Shown one piece after another: positions 1-8,015 of a stretch of DNA of 64,000 nucleotides. Position 1 is the first letter of the stretch, and each line of letters opens with the position of its first letter. Position numbers and translations under genes: made by a program. Below the pieces are notes generated by a model. The model saw nothing but the letters and a program-made list of their open reading frames with translations, made no database searches and was not told the DNA's origin. The DNA comes from Pseudoalteromonas citrea (lineage in GTDB: Bacteria; Pseudomonadota; Gammaproteobacteria; Enterobacterales; Alteromonadaceae), in assembly GCF_000238375.3 (NCBI RefSeq), contig NZ_AHBZ03000014.1, positions 310,001-374,000 of the forward strand. Reading direction: 5' to 3'.

Positions 1-3000
1 TCGCTTACTTTTTCAAGCTCTAACACGCACAACCTATCTCTGTTAGGGTCCACCGGTAGTTTTTCAAGCCGCTTCTCTATTGCCTTCATGTAACGCAGTA
101 AATCTTCTAACTTGTCTGCACCATGATCACTCACAAAACCTTTAAATACCAGCCGTTGCAGTTGTGATTTTACATCTCCGTGAGCCGTTATCATGGTTAA
201 ATCTACAGGCCCTTTCATGCGTTTATTGATGGCATGAGCCACACTTAACACTTGCTCAACCTGGGTTGCAATCTTAACAACACACTCACCTAACTCACCA
301 CGAATGCTCTCTTTCGCTTGTTCAAATTGTTGTTCGTCTCTGATATCACCATGCGTAATTAAGAGTCGATCAACGCCAGCCGAAATACAATCGTTGATCA
401 GATCTTGGACTTTGCCAAATGGGTTGAAATACAAGCCAAGTTTGGCTTTATTTGGTAATTTTTGCTGTAAATATTTAATCGGTGAAGGGACGTTTAGTAA
501 CACTAAGCGACGTAAACCTTGCTGATGCGCGATAGACGCTTTTATCGAGCTATCAAACAATTCGATCGCCGTACTGTCTTTTTTATCCACCAAAGCTGGG
601 AAGGCTTTAATCTCGTAGTTACCTTGTTTTTTTGTATATTCACTCGGTAATGTACCGAATTGCCATTCGGTGATTTCTTGTTGTTCGATCCCTTTTTCAG
701 CCACTTGGGATAAGGTATCTGCCACTTTGCCCTGAAGCTGAGTTTTTATTGCATGTAAATCAAATCCATGTGCAAGTACCGTATTGTTATCTCCAACGAC
801 TTGAAATTGCATTTTCAAATGCGCATCGAGTGTCGATAAATCCCATGCTTCACTGTCAACGCTGACGCCTGTCATTCTTAATAAACGTGTACTTAATGCC
901 TCAAGCAAAGTTCCCTGCATTGGCTCAACAGCTGCAAGTACTGCGTCAGCATAATTAGGAGCTGGGACAAAATTCCGACGTAAAGTCTTCGGCAAGCTTT
1001 TAATTAACCCGCAAATTAATTCATGGCGTAATGCTGGAATGTGCCAATCAAACCCACTATCAGATACTTGATTTAACAAAGCTAGCGGGATATTTACGGT
1101 CACGCCATCTACTGCTTTTCCGGGCTCAAAGTGATAACTCAATGGCAGAATAATATTACCTTGTTGCCATGTGTCAGGGTAATCAAACTCGGTGATCTGC
1201 TCTGCACCATGCTGCATTAATTGCTCTTTGCTCATATGCAAAAAGCGTTTGTCTTGCTTTTTCTTATCTTTCCACCAATGTGTAAATGCAGCGCGCGTAT
1301 TCACCTGGGCTGGAATTTTACTATCATAAAATTCAAAAAGCTGTTGCTCGTCAACCAAAATGTCTCGACGTCGCGCTTTTTGCTCAAGTACCTGAATATC
1401 ATCTATCAAGTCTTGGTTATATTGTAAAAACCCTTCATTTTGCCCCAATTGTTGACCAATAAGTGCTTCTTTAAGAAAAAGCTCTCGACATAGCTTAGGG
1501 TCAATTTGACTATACACACTGCGCTTACGACCAACAATGATCAGTCCGTAAAGCGTTTGTTGTTCATAAGCAATTACACAACCAGGTTTTTTCTCCCAAT
1601 GCGGTTCACTGTAACTGCGTTTAACTAAATGTTGCGCTAAAGAAGGCACCCACGCAATATCAATCTTGGCATTAATACGGGCATAAAGCTTACTGGTTTC
1701 TACCAGCTCTGCAGACATCAGCCATTTTGGGCTCTTCTTAAACAAACTGGAGCCAGGAAAAACATGGAACTGGCTATTTCGCGCCCCCTTATAATTCTGC
1801 TTTTCGTCTTTGAAGCCAATGTGGCTCAACATGCCACTTAAAAGCGCTTGGTGTACATTATCTAGTTCGGCTTCATTGTCCGTAAGTTTCAACCCCATCT
1901 CTTCGACAACGGTTGTTAACTGATACACAATATCTTGCCACTCACGCACCCGCATATAAGCCAAAAAGTCTTTTTGACATAACTTTCTAAACTGCCCGCG
2001 TGATAACTCAGCTTGCTGCTGCTCGATGTAATACCAAAGATTTAAAAATGCGATAAAATCAGAATCTGGGTGCTCAAATCGTGCATGTTTCTCATCAGCA
2101 GCCCCTCTGCGCTCTGAAGGTCGCTCTCGAGGGTCTTGAATAGACAATGCCGCGACGATAACTATTACTTCACGCAACGCACCCAACTTACTGGCACTCA
2201 GTACCATTTTAGCTAAGCGAGGATCTATCGGTAGCCGGCTCAGTAGCCGACCTGACTGCGTCAACTTAGTGGCTTGGTGACGTTTACTTGGATGAACCGC
2301 TTCTAACTCTTCTAATAGCGAGACACCGTCGTTAATATTTCGGCTATCTGGTACTTGCACAAACGGGAAGTCGTTTATATCTCCAAGCCCTAAGCCCAAC
2401 ATTTGTAAAATAACCGATGCTAAATTGGTTCTCAAAATCTCTGGGTCGGTAAATTCAGGACGAGATAAAAAGTCATCTTCTGAATACAGTCGAATACAGA
2501 CACCTGACGCAACCCGTCCACAGCGCCCTTTTCTTTGATTTGCACTGGCTTGAGATACCGCTTCAATGGGTAAACGTTGTACCTTCGTTCGATAGCTATA
2601 ACGGCTTATTCTCGCGGTTCCTGGGTCAATAACATATCGAATACCTGGCACGGTTAAAGACGTTTCCGCAACATTAGTAGATAGTACGATACGTCGTTGG
2701 CTATGAGCTGCAAAAATTCTGTTTTGCTCTGCATTCGATAGTCGGGCATACAAAGGTAAAACCTCTACACCGCGCAGGTTTCTCTTTGCTAAGGCGTCTG
2801 CGGTATCACGAATTTCACGCTCACCGTTCATGAAGATGAGAATGTCACCTGGCCCTTCATCACACAGCTCATCTACCGCATCAAAAATGCCCTGTAACTG
2901 ATCATTTTGCGCCTCGGTGTCATTACTAGCAGTGTCTGCTGGGGGCCTGTACCGCACTTCAACAGGATAAGTACGTCCTGATACTTCGATAATTGGCGCA

Positions 3001-3710
3001 TTATTGAAATGCTTTGAGAATCTTTGTGGGTCTATCGTAGCAGACGTAATGATCACTTTTAGATCTGGTCGTTTAGCTAGCAGGTTTTTCAAATAACCTA
3101 AAATAAAGTCGATATTTAAACTACGCTCGTGAGCCTCATCGATTATGATGGTGTCGTATTGATTGAGGTATCGATCTTGCTGGATCTCAGCCAAAAGAAT
3201 ACCGTCAGTCATCAATTTAACATAGGTATTGTCTGATACTTGATCACTAAAGCGGATCTTAAAGCCCACCTCATTGCCAAGTTCACATCCTACTTCTTCA
3301 GCAATCCGATTTGCAACTGTACGTGCCGCTAACCTTCTCGGTTGGGTGTGACCAATATAACCATCAACGCCTCGACCAAGCTCCAAACATATTTTTGGCA
3401 GCTGTGTGGTTTTACCTGAGCCCGTTTCACCTGCAACAATCACAACTTGATGTGCTGCAATCGCAGCTTTTATTTCATCTTTTTTCTGACTTACGGGAAG
3501 CTGTTCAGGGTAAGTAACTGCTGGAAGTTGTTCAGTGCGCGTAACTCTCAATGCTTGACTGCGCGAAATGGCCTGCGCAATAGACTGAACCGCTTTTGCT
3601 TGCTTAATTTCATCGGTTATTTTTTTTGTGCCATGAAGGCGTTTTTTTAAAATGAATTGATCTTTCTTTAGGCAAGATTTTAGTTCAGAAAACAGCGGTC
3701 CAACACTCAC
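1..3710 (-). CDS. hrpA: ATP-dependent RNA helicase HrpA, C-terminus cut by window edge
   Basis: DEAH-box RNA helicase of the HrpA type, known in E. coli for mRNA processing and rescue of stalled ribosomes. About 1236 residues are visible; the family is near 1300, so roughly 60 C-terminal residues lie outside. Visible motifs in order: Walker A GETGSGKTTQLP, DEAH box, TSATIDP (motif III), a QRKGRCGR motif VI, then the long HrpA-specific C-terminal region ending in LPVDPNRDR near the edge. The start is taken as GTG at 3710, with AAAGG nine bases upstream; there is no better in-frame ATG nearby. It is monocistronic as far as can be seen, with an AT-rich likely promoter just upstream. Family assignment is very secure; the GTG start is inferred. 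Confidence 0.95.
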   Translation of the reverse strand, partial: MSVGPLFSELKSCLKKDQFILKKRLHGTKKITDEIKQAKAVQSIAQAISRSQALRVTRTEQLPAVTYPEQLPVSQKKDEIKAAIAAHQVVIVAGETGSGKTTQLPKICLELGRGVDGYIGHTQPRRLAARTVANRIAEEVGCELGNEVGFKIRFSDQVSDNTYVKLMTDGILLAEIQQDRYLNQYDTIIIDEAHERSLNIDFILGYLKNLLAKRPDLKVIITSATIDPQRFSKHFNNAPIIEVSGRTYPVEVRYRPPADTASNDTEAQNDQLQGIFDAVDELCDEGPGDILIFMNGEREIRDTADALAKRNLRGVEVLPLYARLSNAEQNRIFAAHSQRRIVLSTNVAETSLTVPGIRYVIDPGTARISRYSYRTKVQRLPIEAVSQASANQRKGRCGRVASGVCIRLYSEDDFLSRPEFTDPEILRTNLASVILQMLGLGLGDINDFPFVQVPDSRNINDGVSLLEELEAVHPSKRHQATKLTQSGRLLSRLPIDPRLAKMVLSASKLGALREVIVIVAALSIQDPRERPSERRGAADEKHARFEHPDSDFIAFLNLWYYIEQQQAELSRGQFRKLCQKDFLAYMRVREWQDIVYQLTTVVEEMGLKLTDNEAELDNVHQALLSGMLSHIGFKDEKQNYKGARNSQFHVFPGSSLFKKSPKWLMSAELVETSKLYARINAKIDIAWVPSLAQHLVKRSYSEPHWEKKPGCVIAYEQQTLYGLIIVGRKRSVYSQIDPKLCRELFLKEALIGQQLGQNEGFLQYNQDLIDDIQVLEQKARRRDILVDEQQLFEFYDSKIPAQVNTRAAFTHWWKDKKKQDKRFLHMSKEQLMQHGAEQITEFDYPDTWQQGNIILPLSYHFEPGKAVDGVTVNIPLALLNQVSDSGFDWHIPALRHELICGLIKSLPKTLRRNFVPAPNYADAVLAAVEPMQGTLLEALSTRLLRMTGVSVDSEAWDLSTLDAHLKMQFQVVGDNNTVLAHGFDLHAIKTQLQGKVADTLSQVAEKGIEQQEITEWQFGTLPSEYTKKQGNYEIKAFPALVDKKDSTAIELFDSSIKASIAHQQGLRRLVLLNVPSPIKYLQQKLPNKAKLGLYFNPFGKVQDLINDCISAGVDRLLITHGDIRDEQQFEQAKESIRGELGECVVKIATQVEQVLSVAHAINKRMKGPVDLTMITAHGDVKSQLQRLVFKGFVSDHGADKLEDLLRYMKAIEKRLEKLPVDPNRDRLCVLELEKVS

Positions 3711-3806
3711 TTCGCAATACCTTTATATAATACAAATCGCGACGTAGTGTATCAAAAACTAATAACTGAGCCTATGGTTATACCCAGTTATTCTATAAAA
3801 GCGGTT

Positions 3807-4235
3807 TTATACGTATCGATTACCTGATTCATAGGTATCGTGAAGGTGTTTGTCTAACGCAAGTAATACATTTGCACGACTGATCACCCCCTGTAATCGT
3901 CCATCTTCATCACAAACAGGGTAGAGCTTTGGTGCATTCACCGTCATTCGGTCAGCCATTTGTAAAATACTATCACTTGGGGAGACACATAGCGGGGTGC
4001 TATTCATAACATCACTGACCACACTATGAGACTCATTCTGATAAGTGGCTTCTAGCATTTTACGTAAACAGTCCTGCTCAGACAAAAACCCCACCACATG
4101 TTTATTGCTGTCAATGACCGGTCCACCTGATTGACCACTTTGTAATAATTTTTCTACCGCAGCTTCCACACGCATATCAGCTGAAAAAGTCACGGGACGA
4201 TGATTTAAATAATCTGCTACTTGAATTGATTGCAT
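3807..4235 (-). CDS. CBS-domain pair protein
   Basis: Small cytoplasmic protein of about 142 residues made of two CBS domains in tandem and nothing else. The first follows MQSIQVADYLNHRPVTF, the second ends with GVISRANVLLAL. CBS pairs (Bateman modules) bind adenosyl ligands such as AMP, ATP or SAM and usually regulate a partner; no partner domain is fused here, so ligand and target are unknown. I chose the ATG at 4235 because GGAG sits eight bases upstream; an earlier in-frame ATG at 4265 would add ten residues and has no comparable ribosome-binding site. It lies downstream of the isoaspartyl peptidase on the same strand, about 70 bases away, and may be co-transcribed with it. Confidence 0.85.
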   Translation of the reverse strand: MQSIQVADYLNHRPVTFSADMRVEAAVEKLLQSGQSGGPVIDSNKHVVGFLSEQDCLRKMLEATYQNESHSVVSDVMNSTPLCVSPSDSILQMADRMTVNAPKLYPVCDEDGRLQGVISRANVLLALDKHLHDTYESGNRYV

Positions 4236-4305
4236 GGTATCGGCTCCATTAAAAAACGCCAGCATTCATAACTATAGCTGGCGTTATCTAATTTGCCTGT
4301 AATTT

Positions 4306-5337
4306 TTAATCTTGTTTAAAAATCGCGACGCTGGTTGGTTGTGAACTCGATTTACTGGCTCTGTACATGCCTTTAGTGTTAAAAGGCATACTCATGTTGC
4401 CTTTCGTATCCACTATGATCACTCCGCCGGTGCCGCCAACTGGCATTAATACATCATGAATGACTTCATTACCTGCTTGCTCAATCGTTTTACCTTGATA
4501 CTGCACACGGGCACAAATGTCTGCCGCAACGTTATAGCGTATAAAATACTCTCCATGCCCAGTTGCCGATACCGCGCAAGACGCATTATCAGCAAATGTA
4601 CCTGCGCCAATCACTGGAGAATCTCCAATACGGCCATAACGCTTATTTGTCATACCGCCTGTAGAGGTACCCGCTGAAATATTACCTGACTTGTCTAGAG
4701 CAACTGCACCAACAGTCCCTACTTTGTACGTTGTTTCTAATGCGTGATGCGCGGCTTGATAATCCTTATTTTGCTGTTTAGCGTGTTCCATCTTACGCTT
4801 GGCACGTTGCAACGCTTTATATCTATGTTCAGTATCAAACATTTTATTATCAACCATTGGCATACCTTGCGTCTTCGCAAACGCTTCAGCCCCTTCACCG
4901 CTCAACATCACATGCACAGAGTTTTCCATGACAAGTCGAGCTAAATTAATCGGGTTTTCAATATGCTTAACGCCAGCCACAGCCCCTGCTTCACGTGTTT
5001 TACCAAACATAATAGAGGCGTCGAGCTCATGCGCTTCATCATGCGTGTATACCGCACCTTTTCCGGCATTAAAATAAGGTGAATCTTCTAAGATCTTAAT
5101 GGCCGTTGTTACAGCATCAAGGCTACTGCCCCCTTTATTAAGTACCGCGTACCCTGCCTCCACTGCCTCTTGCAATTTGGCACGATATGCTTGTTCTTTT
5201 TCCGGTGAAAATTTGCTTTTTTCAATGGTGCCAGCTCCCCCATGAATGGCAATCGCAATAGGGTTTTGTGTCGCTTGAGCCGGTATAGATAGCGCGGAGA
5301 GCAACAGCGCTATACAGCGAAGTGATGTGTTATACAT
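4306..5337 (-). CDS. iaaA: Exported isoaspartyl peptidase / L-asparaginase (Ntn hydrolase)
   Basis: Plant-type asparaginase of the N-terminal-nucleophile family, which removes isoaspartyl residues from dipeptides and hydrolyses L-asparagine. Residues 1 to about 22 form a signal peptide (hydrophobic LLLSALSIPAQA), so the enzyme is predicted periplasmic or secreted. The mature part begins with the family IAIHGGAG motif. The autocleavage site is GTVGAVALD, with Thr208 as the nucleophile, followed by the substrate loop STGGMTNKRYGRIGDSP and GTFAD. Length 343 fits the family plus a leader. The precursor is expected to split into alpha and beta subunits at Gly207/Thr208. The family is clear; substrate preference (isoaspartyl peptides versus asparagine) cannot be read from sequence. 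Confidence 0.9.
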   Translation of the reverse strand: MYNTSLRCIALLLSALSIPAQATQNPIAIAIHGGAGTIEKSKFSPEKEQAYRAKLQEAVEAGYAVLNKGGSSLDAVTTAIKILEDSPYFNAGKGAVYTHDEAHELDASIMFGKTREAGAVAGVKHIENPINLARLVMENSVHVMLSGEGAEAFAKTQGMPMVDNKMFDTEHRYKALQRAKRKMEHAKQQNKDYQAAHHALETTYKVGTVGAVALDKSGNISAGTSTGGMTNKRYGRIGDSPVIGAGTFADNASCAVSATGHGEYFIRYNVAADICARVQYQGKTIEQAGNEVIHDVLMPVGGTGGVIIVDTKGNMSMPFNTKGMYRASKSSSQPTSVAIFKQD

Positions 5338-5440
5338 AGAGTTATGCCTTTTATTATTATATTTATCGCTTTAAACAAACTTTGACGAGAATTGCTGCAC
5401 ATTGCAAGTCAATTGCGACGCGCTTGTAAATATCAGATAC

Positions 5441-5467
5441 AAAAAAAGCACCCTAGGGTGCTTTTTT
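5441..5467 (-). terminator. Intrinsic terminator after sapC
   Basis: The 14-bp perfect palindrome GCACCCTAGGGTGC (5448-5461) is flanked by A7 on the left and T6 on the right, so it can act on both strands. It lies 20 bases past the SapC stop on the minus strand. Confidence 0.85.
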
Positions 5468-5484
5468 AATAATACAGATTTTAT

Positions 5485-6198
5485 TTAAGCGTCAGCTTGG
5501 CGCTGTGCTTTTAAACGCGCTAAACGTGCAACTTGGTGTGTTGACGTTAGAAACGCAAAAATAGGTGCTAAATAGCCGCGCTTACGCAGCTCTAGGTGCG
5601 CTTCATCACTTAGTTCATTTAGTTTACGCTCATCAACTAAGTAGATACCATTGATGTCTTTTTTCTCACCTTTGATATCAACAGTTAAAGTTTGTTGAAC
5701 TAACAACTCTTTATCAGCCAAATACTGTGTGAACGCTTCTGTTACACGAGAGAACTCAATGAAGTTTACTAAAGCTTCTTTACGCGCTTTTAAGTAATCA
5801 GTTTCTTCGCCATCTTTAAATAATGCGTTACCTTGCTCTTCACCTACCAGTGAACTCGCTTCGTCAATTACAATGCCAAACTGATCTTCTTCAGGGTGCT
5901 TAACTAGACCAAATGGGTAACGAGTCGCAGCTAAAGGTGCAAAACCTGCTGTCCATTTGCCATTGTCGATGAATAGATTTTCACCTGGCTCTAAGCCAAA
6001 CATTGCTACTGGTTGGAATTGACCCGTTTCAGTGTTTTTTACAAACGCCATAGGGAACTCAGTCGCGACACGAGCGAACTCATGTGCAACAACTGGCATT
6101 AAGTGCTGTGATTTTAAGAAATCAACGTTGATGCCATTTTGTACTTTAGTATTAGCATGTTTTTCGTTGTGTAAAGGCTGCACTTGTTGCTCTGCCAT
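5485..6198 (-). CDS. sapC: SapC family protein
   Basis: 237-residue protein of the SapC family, named after a Campylobacter S-layer-associated gene but widespread in Alteromonadales and Caulobacterales next to TonB receptors and tryptophan halogenases. No signal peptide or membrane segment is seen, so it is probably cytoplasmic. Recognisable elements are the VAHEFARVATEFPMAFV stretch (about residues 36-52), MFGLEPGENLF and the ARYPFG-like TRYPFGL motif. Biochemical function is unknown. It is the last gene of the receptor-halogenase-SapC set: the halogenase ends about 108 bases upstream and an intrinsic terminator follows. The start is an ATG with CGGAG upstream. Family call secure, role inferred only from neighbourhood. 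Confidence 0.85.
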   Translation of the reverse strand: MAEQQVQPLHNEKHANTKVQNGINVDFLKSQHLMPVVAHEFARVATEFPMAFVKNTETGQFQPVAMFGLEPGENLFIDNGKWTAGFAPLAATRYPFGLVKHPEEDQFGIVIDEASSLVGEEQGNALFKDGEETDYLKARKEALVNFIEFSRVTEAFTQYLADKELLVQQTLTVDIKGEKKDINGIYLVDERKLNELSDEAHLELRKRGYLAPIFAFLTSTHQVARLARLKAQRQADA

Positions 6199-6306
6199 AA
6201 TGTTACTCCGTTCATTTACGTAATTATTACTTTTGTGGGCATAAGGCTAAAGGTTTTGGGGCCAAAATGGAAGTACCCCTCAAACTATTTTTCATTGCCG
6301 TGAAGC

Positions 6307-7851
6307 CTAACCTTTGGAAACCCCAAATTTTATAATTTTATCAATTAGCTCGGAGTGCAATTGCGCTTTATCAGCCCAATATTCGTATTCCATTGTTTTA
6401 GACTTGAGCATTTCTTGATAAACCGAATTAGAAAACGGTGACGGATTTACTAATGCTTCAGGGAAGTGCTTCATCCCATAAAGCACATATTGATAATTGG
6501 AAATAGTAAATACGTTTAGCTTTGATGTAAAATCAAATTTATTTGGTGCTCTAAAACGCCACATTTCTAACTTTTCAGACAAAGAGTCTGGGATCTTTGA
6601 GTTTTCACAATTATCTATCCAAAACTCACTGTCTCGGCGCTTTGATATACAGTAATGTAATTTAATAAAGTCGACAATATTCAACCACACAGTTTCAACG
6701 TCTCGATTAAACTTTGCAGCGGATTGTGTCAAGACATCGCCTCCACCTGCTAACGCATAACTTAACATTGAAGCAGTCATATCAAATACTAATAAGCCTG
6801 TTGCCTCTAAAGGTTCAACAAAACCTTGAGATAGACCAATTGCTGCGCAATTTTTCTTCCAAAATTGCTTTCTATAACCAACTTTCATATCTATTTGCCG
6901 TGCATTTAGTATATCTTTATCTATGCCGGTATAATCAGAAAGGAGAGTATGTGCTTCATCAATAGATGAATGGGAGCTTGAATAAACTAACCCAACCCCC
7001 TTCCTTGTTTGCAATTGAATATCCCAAATCCATCCACATGACTGTGCAACAGCTTTTGTATATGGGTTTATATCATATTTCTCAGGCGACTGAGGATAAG
7101 GTATTTGGGTCACCAATGCCTTATCTGTTAACAAAGTGTCAGATAAATCATTAAAACCAACACCTAACGTACCTGACAATAAATCACTTTGAAAGCCAGA
7201 ACAATCAACGAAAAAATCGGCCTCAAATACTTCATTCTCACTCACAAGCGAATGAATACTTCCGTCAGGATTTAACTCAACACGATTGATTACAGCATTT
7301 TTTGCTTCAACACCAAATTGAGTTATCGCGTTGTTTGACAAAAGTTTCGTGAATTTGCCAGCATCAAAATGAAATGCATAGTCCACAAAGCTCTGATAGT
7401 TTCCATGCGTAATGAGTTTAGGAGCTAAGTTATTTTCTGCTAACCTGGCTTGAATTGATATATAATCTTCGAAGTTTACTTTATCAGGCTCTTGCAACCA
7501 ACTACGGATAATTGATTCTTGGCCTAAAGGAAAAGGCTCAAACGGATGATAATAAGCATGCTCTCCCCTTTTAATTGGGTCTTCAGACCAATTCTGAAAC
7601 TTAATGCCTTGTTTGTAGGTACCTTCAGCCTCAGTAATTATCGCTTCTTCACTAATTCCAAAATATTGTAGCGTTTCTTTAATATAAGGCACAGTCCCTT
7701 CACCAACACCAATCGTGGGAATAGTATCTGACGCGATTACAGTAATAGATACATTTTGACCCAATTCAGCATTTAGTTTTTTCGCTAGGTGATTCGCCGT
7801 TAGCCAACCGGCCGTGCCTCCCCCTAGAATGATAATTTTTTTCAATGTCAT
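6307..7851 (-). CDS. Flavin-dependent tryptophan halogenase family protein
   Basis: 514-residue flavoenzyme of the PrnA/RebH fold. It starts with the Rossmann FAD motif LGGGTAGW (about residues 9-16) and has GVGEGTVP (48-55). The position matching the catalytic lysine of PrnA (Lys79) is Lys80, in TYKQGIKF. The halogenase signature WxWxI is present as GWIWDI (273-278), and VEPLEATG carries the expected conserved glutamate. All hallmarks of an active enzyme are therefore present, but the homologues found beside TonB receptors in marine bacteria have largely uncharacterised substrates, so tryptophan is only a family name here. It lies between a TonB receptor (164 bases upstream, with a terminator between) and sapC (108 bases downstream). 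It needs a reduced-FAD supply; no flavin reductase is adjacent. Confidence 0.85.
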   Translation of the reverse strand: MTLKKIIILGGGTAGWLTANHLAKKLNAELGQNVSITVIASDTIPTIGVGEGTVPYIKETLQYFGISEEAIITEAEGTYKQGIKFQNWSEDPIKRGEHAYYHPFEPFPLGQESIIRSWLQEPDKVNFEDYISIQARLAENNLAPKLITHGNYQSFVDYAFHFDAGKFTKLLSNNAITQFGVEAKNAVINRVELNPDGSIHSLVSENEVFEADFFVDCSGFQSDLLSGTLGVGFNDLSDTLLTDKALVTQIPYPQSPEKYDINPYTKAVAQSCGWIWDIQLQTRKGVGLVYSSSHSSIDEAHTLLSDYTGIDKDILNARQIDMKVGYRKQFWKKNCAAIGLSQGFVEPLEATGLLVFDMTASMLSYALAGGGDVLTQSAAKFNRDVETVWLNIVDFIKLHYCISKRRDSEFWIDNCENSKIPDSLSEKLEMWRFRAPNKFDFTSKLNVFTISNYQYVLYGMKHFPEALVNPSPFSNSVYQEMLKSKTMEYEYWADKAQLHSELIDKIIKFGVSKG

Positions 7852-7974
7852 AAGAGGCCTTTACAATTGTGTTAGTCGTCAGTTAGATATATTAAGTGTT
7901 ATTCATAGTTATATAAAACGATAAATTAACGCCATTTAGCCGTCGTTCATATCGGTTTTTAACTTTACAGATAT

Positions 7975-8003
7975 AAAAAAGCCCGGTGATAACCGGGCTT
8001 AAA
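7975..8003 (-). terminator. Terminator or attenuator between TonB receptor and halogenase genes
   Basis: GCCCGG (7981-7986) pairs with CCGGGC (7993-7998); on the minus strand a T-run follows. It sits directly after the receptor stop, so halogenase and SapC would be expressed by read-through or from their own promoter in 7852-7970. Confidence 0.85.
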
Positions 8004-8015
8004 ATAGGCTATTAA